Source: an uncultured Ruminococcus sp.
GTDB lineage: Bacteria > Bacillota > Clostridia > Oscillospirales > Acutalibacteraceae
DNA: 18,906 nt
NCBI GenBank assembly: GCA_902773035.1
Contig: CACYDB010000184.1
Span: 1-18,906 of the forward strand
Direction: 5' to 3'
Part shown: in pieces, positions 13,513 through 18,906 of the stretch
How the letters are laid out: the number at the start of each line of letters is the position of its first letter
Numbering within the stretch: position 1 is the stretch's first letter
Translations under genes and position numbers: made by a program
Notes under the pieces: model-generated
Told to the model about the DNA's origin: nothing
Databases searched by the model: none
Seen by the model: the letters and a program-made list of their open reading frames with translations, nothing else

Positions 13513-14948
13513 CACAGCACCTTGATCTGTAATGTATCGGTGCCGTAGGATGGCTCGATTTTGTTCGAGGAAATCACAACCACGATATCGCCGCGCTGAA
13601 CGATTCCCGTTTCCATAGCCTTCTCCATAGCCTGTCGCGTAATATCGTCCGTATTTTCAAGCTCCTCGCCGAGCACAGCCGTAACGCCGCTGCTCAGGCA
13701 AAGCTTATGCTGAACGAGTGTAGAGGTAACGACAGCGATAATCGGACATTCGGGACGGAAGTGAGCCATAGCCCTCGCGACCTTGCCTGTAGCCGACTCA
13801 ACTATAATAGCCTTGGCGTTGACGTTCTTCGCGACATAACGCGCCGAGTAGCAGATACTCTTGCGGAAGGAGTTGGAGTCGTAGTACTCCTCAATGTATT
13901 TCTGCAAAGCCAGATCCTCGTGATTGCTCTCAGCCTCCTTACAGATGTCGGAGAGAGCCTTAACGCTCTCAACGGGATACTGACCCGCCGCCGATTCTCC
14001 CGACAGCATAACAGCCGAGGTGCCGTCGTAAACGGCGTTGGCGACGTCGCTTATCTCAGCTCGTGTTGGAAGGGGGTTGGTAGTCATACTTTCGAGCATC
14101 TGAGTAGCCGTAATGACGTACTTGCCGTGAGCGACTGTTTTTCTGATAATGGTTTTCTGTATCTCGGGCAGCTTGATAAACGGGATCTCAACGCCCATAT
14201 CGCCGCGCGCGACCATAATACCGTTAGAAAGGTCGATGATATTGTCAATGTCGTCGTAACCGCTCTGATTCTCAATCTTGGAGACGATGTCAACTCCCTC
14301 GTAGCCGATTGAGTCTATGTAATCTCTCAGAGTGGAAACGTCGTCGGAGGAGCGTACAAAGCTTGCCGCGACGATCTCCGCGCCCTGTGAAAGACCGAAC
14401 TCGATATCAGCTCTGTCCTGAGCGCTGACAAACGGCATCGAGATGTGATAATCGGGAATGTTGATACTCTTTCTGTTTGAGAGCACGCCGCCTTTGGTGA
14501 CCGAGCATTCTATATAATCCTTCGTAACGTGAGTTACGGCAATTGCGATTTTGCCGTCGTCAAGGAGTATTCTTCTTCCGATAGCCTTCTGCTTTTCGGC
14601 GAGAAAAATATCGACGAGCTTAGGGTAGCTGATTCCGATACCCTCCGCGGTACCTTTTTTCTCATCCTTAAAGAGCTTGAAGGACTGACCCTCAGTAAGC
14701 GTGACCGAGCCTTCCTCAAAAACTCCGATTCTGACCTCGGGTCCCTTTGTGTCAAGAAGGATAGCGACGTTCTTGCCTGTCTTGGCGATAGCCTCTTTCA
14801 GACGGTCGAGTCTTACCTTCTGTTCCTCGTGAGTGCCGTGCGACATATTGATTCTCGCGACGTTCATACCCTCGTTGATCATACGTACAAGAGTTTCAAG
14901 GTTATCGCACGCGGGACCGAGCGTGCAGACTATTTTGGTTTTTCTCAT
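13512..14948 (-). CDS. pyk: Pyruvate kinase
   Basis: Glycolytic enzyme converting phosphoenolpyruvate and ADP to pyruvate and ATP in the cytoplasm. The 478-aa protein begins with RKTKIVCTLGPACDN and VARINMSHG. It carries LLDTKGPEVRIG, the catalytic Lys motif IVSKIENQSG (221-230), the metal-binding MVARGDMGVEIP (245-256) and ITATQMLESM. The C-terminal allosteric domain ends at SYGTDTLQIKVL. It lacks the extra PEP-utiliser-like domain that lengthens some Bacillus enzymes to about 585 aa. Start ATG 14948 is preceded by GGGGG about 7 bases upstream and by a good sigma-A promoter at 14980-15008. It is the first gene of a two-gene operon; its stop codon overlaps the start of the shikimate-kinase-like gene, so expression is coupled. 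Confidence 0.98.
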   Translation of the reverse strand: MRKTKIVCTLGPACDNLETLVRMINEGMNVARINMSHGTHEEQKVRLDRLKEAIAKTGKNVAILLDTKGPEVRIGVFEEGSVTLTEGQSFKLFKDEKKGTAEGIGISYPKLVDIFLAEKQKAIGRRILLDDGKIAIAVTHVTKDYIECSVTKGGVLSNRKSINIPDYHISMPFVSAQDRADIEFGLSQGAEIVAASFVRSSDDVSTLRDYIDSIGYEGVDIVSKIENQSGYDDIDNIIDLSNGIMVARGDMGVEIPFIKLPEIQKTIIRKTVAHGKYVITATQMLESMTTNPLPTRAEISDVANAVYDGTSAVMLSGESAAGQYPVESVKALSDICKEAESNHEDLALQKYIEEYYDSNSFRKSICYSARYVAKNVNAKAIIVESATGKVARAMAHFRPECPIIAVVTSTLVQHKLCLSSGVTAVLGEELENTDDITRQAMEKAMETGIVQRGDIVVVISSNKIEPSYGTDTLQIKVL

Positions 14949-14979
14949 TAGAATACCCCCATTCCTAAAATATACCTAT

Positions 14980-15008
14980 ATTATAAACACTTCTTTATAA
15001 TTATTCAA
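14980..15008 (-). promoter_or_regulatory. Sigma-A promoter of pyk
   Basis: Minus strand: TTGAAT (complement of 15003-15008), 17-bp spacer, TATAAT (complement of 14980-14985). It predicts a leader of about 25 bases. No operator-like symmetry is evident. Confidence 0.8.
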
Positions 15009-15052
15009 TAGTTTCAGGAAAATGTTTAGAGGATTTTTTGAACCACTTATAC

Positions 15053-15081
15053 AATAAGACGGCGTACAGCGCCGTCTTATT
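15053..15081 (-). terminator. Hairpin terminator of the HTH gene
   Basis: Perfect 12-bp stem AATAAGACGGCG (15053-15064) / CGCCGTCTTATT (15070-15081), loop of 5. It starts 8 bases past the stop of the HTH gene on the minus strand and ends in TTATTGTAT, a weak T-run. Confidence 0.8.
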
Positions 15082-15089
15082 TCTATCTG

Positions 15090-16796
15090 TTATTTGATTC
15101 TGTCTTGACCGAACGAGTAGCTGAGATGATTTTCAAGTGTTTTCAGCAGATGGGGCTGATGAATTACAAAATGTATGGGAGGATCGTTGAGCTTTGAGAT
15201 GACCGCCGATCTTCCCTCGGCTATCGTGATCGCCAGATTTGTAAAGGATTGGCTGTTGTTTTTCTCTAATATAAAGCCGGGATTCTTCCTTGAATATTCC
15301 TTGGTAAGTCTCAGATGCTCCGCGTATTCCTCATAGGTGTAATACATCGTTTTCTCAAAGAACACTCCCGAGGTCGATATTGTCAGAGGATTCTTCTCAA
15401 ATTCCTCGCGTGAGATTATCGGGATTCTCTCGGTAATGGTGTTAGTCCGCAAAAGAATGGCTACCTGTTTGTTCATTCTCGATACATCCTCGGAGAGTTG
15501 TCTGTAATCTTCATCGGAGACATTGTTGCGCGCGCAGATTTTTTTCAGCAGCTCGTCGCTCATTGTGCAGATGGGCAGGGAGAAGTTTATCGTCGAGTAA
15601 CTCCTCTTAACAGACCTGCGCGTTTCCATAAAGGTGTGGAAAGCTTCCTTGTTTTCCTTGAGGTAAATATCCATAAGCGGCTTGCTTCTTTCCATCAAGT
15701 CCCTGAATCTTGAGCGGTAGTATACCATTTCTTTTTCTTTTCTGGTGAAGTAGACCCGTCCGTGATTCATCTTTTCTCCGATACACTCTCCCGCGAGCGC
15801 CGTGGATGAGGATAGATAGAGAGCGTTGCGGAAAACATCACTTTGTTCTATCAGGTAATATGGGGTGATGAGCCCCGTCATATACGGCGCCACCCAGACC
15901 TTGAACCCGTAGAGCATATCCTTGAGCGTGCGGTTCAGCTCGTGGATAATGTATATTTTTAAACCCTTTTTCAGCAGCAGAGCAAGATAAAAGAACCATT
16001 TATCCTTGAATTCGGGTTCCTTGAGTATTTCGGTTAAGGGCATTGTATTCAGGAAATAAATCGGTCCCGGGTCATCTCTGCGCAGTATATCCTCAAAAAA
16101 TCTTAACTCGGCTTCGTGCATTTCCTTTGTGCCGTAAAAACACTGCGACTCGGGCAGCGGAGGATAAAGCTCGGTATAGTTTTCCTTTTTTATGTCATTT
16201 GATTTAACAATCTCGGAAAGATTGAGCCTGTCAAGACCGTTGAGAAAGCCGCTGACGTAGTTGTTAGCGCCCGTGTTATCTCCCAGAAGCCAGTTAACGA
16301 TTCCTGAGTGAAGGTCGTCCGTCTCTCCGACAAAGGTTTTGATTACAATAAGGTGTTCGGGAGAGTTGTAATGCTTTAAAATATACGAGGCAGTCCTGTC
16401 GGCAAACTCATCCGGGTTTGAGGGCTTGCGCTGCATCGACTTGATACGGGAAAGATACGACGGATCGTAGTTTATCGCTTTGGCGAGGTCGCTTGTGTTT
16501 ATCTCAAAGTGGTTGATAAGCGTGTTGAGATTTAGCGTAAATTTAGAGTAGTCGATATTTCTCGCGCTGAGAGAACCCTTTAATTCCTCCGTGAGCTCCC
16601 GCTGATTCAAGCCTTCGCCGAGGGCTTCAAACGCCTTCGCAAGCTTAGTCAGGTTTTCGGATTGGGGAGAAGGGGAGCGCTGACCGCTTCTGTAGCGGCT
16701 TATAGTTGTTTCAGACAGACCGCTCTCACGGGCGAGCTCCCTTGAGGAGCAGTCGGTAAGAGCCATATATTTGTTAATGGTTGAAGCGAAATCCAT
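15090..16796 (-). CDS. Large regulator-like protein with two helix-turn-helix segments, target unknown
   Basis: 568-aa protein with no signal peptide and no clear membrane helix. The first XRE/Cro-type HTH spans about 1-58 (SSRELARESGLSETTISRYRSGQRSPS). A second related HTH spans about 86-125 (LINHFEINTSDLAKAINYDPSYLSRIKSMQRKPSNP). Residues about 130-568 form a large region in which no known domain was recognised. Its features include PIYFLNTMPLTEIL, an alpha/beta-looking stretch GLKIYIIHELNRTLKDMLYG (about 283-302) and a C-terminal half containing VYFTRKEKEMVYYRSRF. Start ATG 16796 has GAAAGG 8 bases upstream. It is a single-gene unit whose promoter carries two palindromes (16811-16826 and 16842-16858), suggesting autoregulation. 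It could instead be an effector fused to a DNA-binding head. The helix-turn-helix calls are firm; the function is not. Confidence 0.9.
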   Translation of the reverse strand: MDFASTINKYMALTDCSSRELARESGLSETTISRYRSGQRSPSPQSENLTKLAKAFEALGEGLNQRELTEELKGSLSARNIDYSKFTLNLNTLINHFEINTSDLAKAINYDPSYLSRIKSMQRKPSNPDEFADRTASYILKHYNSPEHLIVIKTFVGETDDLHSGIVNWLLGDNTGANNYVSGFLNGLDRLNLSEIVKSNDIKKENYTELYPPLPESQCFYGTKEMHEAELRFFEDILRRDDPGPIYFLNTMPLTEILKEPEFKDKWFFYLALLLKKGLKIYIIHELNRTLKDMLYGFKVWVAPYMTGLITPYYLIEQSDVFRNALYLSSSTALAGECIGEKMNHGRVYFTRKEKEMVYYRSRFRDLMERSKPLMDIYLKENKEAFHTFMETRRSVKRSYSTINFSLPICTMSDELLKKICARNNVSDEDYRQLSEDVSRMNKQVAILLRTNTITERIPIISREEFEKNPLTISTSGVFFEKTMYYTYEEYAEHLRLTKEYSRKNPGFILEKNNSQSFTNLAITIAEGRSAVISKLNDPPIHFVIHQPHLLKTLENHLSYSFGQDRIK

Positions 16797-16810
16797 AGCC
16801 TTTGCCTTTC

Positions 16811-16826
16811 AATCAATTATTTGATT
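16811..16826. promoter_or_regulatory. Palindrome at the predicted transcription start of the HTH gene
   Basis: AATCAA (16811-16816), 4-base centre, TTGATT (16821-16826). It spans the start site predicted from the promoter (about 16822). It is a possible operator for the adjacent regulator; short AT-rich arms could be chance. Confidence 0.4.
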
Positions 16827-16828
16827 TA

Positions 16829-16857
16829 ATCTTACAAAATAATTGACAATTTGTCAA
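16829..16857 (-). promoter_or_regulatory. Sigma-A promoter of the HTH gene
   Basis: Minus strand: consensus TTGACA (complement of 16852-16857), 17-bp spacer, TAAGAT (complement of 16829-16834). It predicts a leader of about 26 bases. Confidence 0.65.
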
Positions 16858-16858
16858 T
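16842..16858. promoter_or_regulatory. Palindrome overlapping the -35 box of the HTH gene
   Basis: ATTGACA (16842-16848), 3-base centre, TGTCAAT (16852-16858): perfect 7-bp arms. One arm is the -35 hexamer itself. A further partial copy, TGACAAAT, follows at 16858-16865. It is a candidate repressor site, possibly for autoregulation by the HTH protein. Confidence 0.5.
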
Positions 16859-16910
16859 GACAAATCCGGCAACTGTATTTACAATGACTGCAATTTTTCA
16901 CTATAATATA

Positions 16911-16940
16911 GAAAAAGAATCGGCTCATATGAGCCGATTC
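16911..16940 (-). terminator. Intrinsic terminator of htpG
   Basis: A 24-base perfect palindrome (16917-16940; half-site GAATCGGCTCAT) lies 6 bases after the htpG stop on the minus strand. It is followed there by TTTTT (complement of 16912-16916). Confidence 0.9.
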
Positions 16941-16946
16941 CTGAAA

Positions 16947-18824
16947 TTACATTATTGAGCTTACGAGATCCGCGTAGCCTGACGGGTCGTCTATCGGTAA
17001 ACCCGCGATAAGCAAAGCCTGATTGTAGAATATTTCCGCGTAGGTTTTAGCTTTTTCATCGTCCTTGCCGATAAGGTCTGTCATCGTTTTGACCGCGGGA
17101 TGATTCATATTGAGTTCAAGACATCTCTCGGCCTTCATACCCGCTTCGGGCTGCATAGCCTTGAAGTATTTCTCCATCTCAAAGCTGATTCCGCCCTTCG
17201 CCGTCATACAGACGGGGTGGCTGACAAGCTTTTTGCTCGCGATTACCTCGCTCACTTTATCACCGAGCGCGTCGCGTACAAACTTTAGAGTATCGTCGGC
17301 GTTATCAGCTTCACTCTCATCCTCTTTCTTTTCGATTCCGAGGTCGTCGCTGTCAATGCTTCTGAACTGCTTATCGTTGTAGCTTTGGAGAGTCTGGAGT
17401 GTGAACTCATCAATATCCTGAGTACAGTAGAGGATCTCATAGCCCTCCGAGAGTACCGGCTCAGCCTGCGGAAGCTTGCTGATGCTCTGAGTGCTCTCTC
17501 CAGTAGCGAAGTAGATGTACTTCTGATCCTCTCTCATTCTGTCGCAATACTCCGCGAGAGTTGTAAGCTTTTCGTCTTTTGACGAGTAGAACATCAGTAA
17601 ATCCTTGAGCTTATCCTTGTGCATACCGTAGTCGGCGACAATGCCGTATTTAAGCTGTCTGCCGAACTCGCCGAAGAAGCCCTCATATGTTTCTCTGTCT
17701 TTCTTGAGCAGGGAAGTAAGCTCATTTTTGATTTTCTTCTCCAGAGTTGACGCCACAGTCTTGAGCTGGTGGTCGTGCTGGAGAACCTCACGGGAGATGT
17801 TGAGCGAGAAATCCTGGCTGTCAACAACGCCCTTAACAAATCTGAAATAGTCGGGGAGAAGCTCCTCGCAGTTTTCCATAATCAGAACGCCGCTTGAATA
17901 AAGCTGCAGGCCCTTCTTGTATTCCTTTGTATAGAAATCAAACGGAGTTTTTGAGGGGATAAAGAGCAGAGCCTTGTAGGTGACAACGCCCTCGACCGAG
18001 GTTGTGATGATCTTTGCGGGCTTGTCAAACGCCATAAACTTGTCGTGGTAGAACTTTTCGTACTCCTCGTCGGTGACGTCCTTTTTCTGTCTCTGCCAGA
18101 TAGGAACCATTGAGTTGAGCGTCTCGCGCTCGAATACTTCCTCGTACTCGGGCTTGTCGCTGTCCTTGGTTTCTTCCTTAACCTTACTTTTTTTCATTTC
18201 CATTATGATAGGATAACGGATATAGTCGCTGTACTTTTTAACCAGCTCGGAGATCCTGTACTGCTCCAAAAATTCGCTGTACGTTTCGTTTTCGGTATCC
18301 TCTTTGATATGGAGCTTGATAACGGTACCGACGCTGTCCTTTTCGGTTTCCTTAACAGTGTAACCGTCGGCGCCCTCCGACGTCCAGACATAAGCTGTGT
18401 CGCAGCCGTACTTTTTGGTGTAAACCTCTACCTTGTCCGCAACCATAAACGCGGAGTAGAAGCCTACGCCGAACTGACCGATGATGTCAACGTCGTCAGT
18501 CTTTTCCATCTCCTGCTTAAAGCGGTAGGAGCCTGAGGAAGCGATTGTGCCTAAGTTTTTGTCAAGGTCATCCTTGTCCATACCGAGACCGTTGTCCTCG
18601 ATAATAAGCTCACGGGCGTCCTTGTCGGCGGTGATTTCGATTTTAAAATCCTCGCGGCTGAGACCTACCTTATCGTCGGTAAGAGAGATAAAGCAGAGCT
18701 TGTCGATAGCGTCGCTCGCGTTTGAAATCAACTCACGCAGGAAGATTTCCTTATGCGTATAGATCGAGTTGATCATCAGATCAAGGAGTCTTTTGGACTC
18801 GGACTTAAATTGTTTCTTTGCCAT
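16947..18824 (-). CDS. htpG: Hsp90-family chaperone HtpG
   Basis: ATP-dependent cytoplasmic dimeric chaperone. The start is taken as the ATG at 18824 (MAKKQFKSESKRLLDLM, 625 aa). An AAAGGG site lies 9 bases upstream, and the in-frame ATG five codons' worth upstream at 18836 abuts that site with no spacing. The GHKL ATPase domain (about 1-220) shows FLRELISNASDAIDK with Glu31 and Asn35, IEDNGLGMD (76-84), NLGTIASSGS and IIGQFGVGFYSAF. The middle domain carries FYTKEYKKGLQLYSSGVLIMENCEELLPDYFRFVKGVVDS and LNISREVLQ. The C-terminal domain ends near GLPIDDPSGYADLVSSIM. The length is normal for bacterial HtpG. It is a single-gene unit with a near-consensus promoter and a strong terminator. No CIRCE or CtsR-like operator is visible. 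Confidence 0.98.
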   Translation of the reverse strand: MAKKQFKSESKRLLDLMINSIYTHKEIFLRELISNASDAIDKLCFISLTDDKVGLSREDFKIEITADKDARELIIEDNGLGMDKDDLDKNLGTIASSGSYRFKQEMEKTDDVDIIGQFGVGFYSAFMVADKVEVYTKKYGCDTAYVWTSEGADGYTVKETEKDSVGTVIKLHIKEDTENETYSEFLEQYRISELVKKYSDYIRYPIIMEMKKSKVKEETKDSDKPEYEEVFERETLNSMVPIWQRQKKDVTDEEYEKFYHDKFMAFDKPAKIITTSVEGVVTYKALLFIPSKTPFDFYTKEYKKGLQLYSSGVLIMENCEELLPDYFRFVKGVVDSQDFSLNISREVLQHDHQLKTVASTLEKKIKNELTSLLKKDRETYEGFFGEFGRQLKYGIVADYGMHKDKLKDLLMFYSSKDEKLTTLAEYCDRMREDQKYIYFATGESTQSISKLPQAEPVLSEGYEILYCTQDIDEFTLQTLQSYNDKQFRSIDSDDLGIEKKEDESEADNADDTLKFVRDALGDKVSEVIASKKLVSHPVCMTAKGGISFEMEKYFKAMQPEAGMKAERCLELNMNHPAVKTMTDLIGKDDEKAKTYAEIFYNQALLIAGLPIDDPSGYADLVSSIM

Positions 18825-18855
18825 TAAAGTCATCCCTTTGTTTTTATTTATATAC

Positions 18856-18884
18856 ATTATAATACTTTTACGCGAAAAATTCAA
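18856..18884 (-). promoter_or_regulatory. Sigma-A promoter of htpG
   Basis: Minus strand: TTGAAT (complement of 18879-18884), 17-bp spacer, TATAAT (complement of 18856-18861). It predicts a leader of about 25 bases. The boxes and spacing are identical to those of the pyk promoter. Confidence 0.8.
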
Positions 18885-18891
18885 ATTTTCG
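18873..18891. promoter_or_regulatory. Near-perfect palindrome over the htpG -35 box
   Basis: CGAAAAATTCAAATTTTCG: 9-base arms around a central C with one mismatched pair, centred at 18882 and covering the -35 hexamer. It differs from CIRCE (TTAGCACTC-N9-GAGTGCTAA) and from CtsR boxes. It is a possible heat-shock operator of unknown cognate; AT-richness makes chance possible. Confidence 0.4.
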
Positions 18892-18906
18892 GTATGTACA
18901 TTTGTC

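Noticed and set aside
13707..14312. 201-codon plus-strand frame antisense to pyk
   Set aside because: It is a shadow of the pyruvate kinase gene, whose motifs are complete on the minus strand.
18825..18884. Upstream in-frame starts extending HtpG by up to 20 residues
   Set aside because: The extension would include the -10 and -35 boxes of the promoter, and HtpG proteins normally begin close to the MAKKQFKSE segment.
1..18906. CRISPR arrays, tRNA or rRNA genes, transposases, integrases or phage genes
   Set aside because: None found on reading both strands; the only short-period repeat is the heptad element at 1636-1710, whose unit and spacing do not fit CRISPR.

Overview
The window looks like a chromosomal segment of a low-to-mid-GC Clostridia member, most likely Oscillospiraceae/Ruminococcus-like. 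The evidence is Firmicutes-type Shine-Dalgarno sites (AAGGAGG, AAGGTG), sigma-A promoters with 17-bp spacing, a murI-DUF1934-argS operon (a DUF1934 gene also precedes argS in Bacillus as ywiB), an MscL with a C-terminal zinc ribbon, and secreted proteins with lysine-rich Ig-like C-termini. There is no sign of phage, transposon, CRISPR, tRNA or rRNA. The organism call is inference from gene content; no database was consulted.

Layout. 1-1590: groL (GroEL), 5' end cut by the window edge, followed by a strong terminator and a curious 7-bp-periodic inverted repeat. 1753-4764, minus strand: operon murI > DUF1934 > argS (cell-wall D-glutamate, a small beta-barrel protein, arginyl-tRNA synthetase). 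4961-7117, plus: a secreted protein built of five degenerate repeats plus a basic C-terminal domain. 7224-8950, plus: tyrS and mscL. 9017-11488, plus: an exported subtilisin-like protease with a large domain inserted just before the catalytic serine and two Ig-like domains at its C-terminus. 11622-12987, plus: an ECF sigma factor overlapping a single-pass membrane protein that is probably its anti-sigma factor, with a candidate autoregulatory promoter in front. 13018-14948, minus: pyk and a shikimate-kinase-like gene, overlapping stop-to-start. 15090-16796, minus: a 568-aa protein with two helix-turn-helix segments and a large unrecognised C-terminal region, with palindromes over its promoter. 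16947-18824, minus: htpG (Hsp90).

Most genes are housekeeping (protein folding, tRNA charging, cell wall, glycolysis, osmotic safety valve). The accessory interest is the block 4961-12987: two exported proteins and one sigma/anti-sigma pair, plausibly concerned with the cell envelope. The duplicated-HTH regulator at 15090-16796 is the other gene of interest. Nearly every transcription unit ends in a visible intrinsic terminator, and sigma-A promoters are readable for murI, tyrS, pyk, the HTH gene and htpG. No intergenic stretch exceeds 300 bases.
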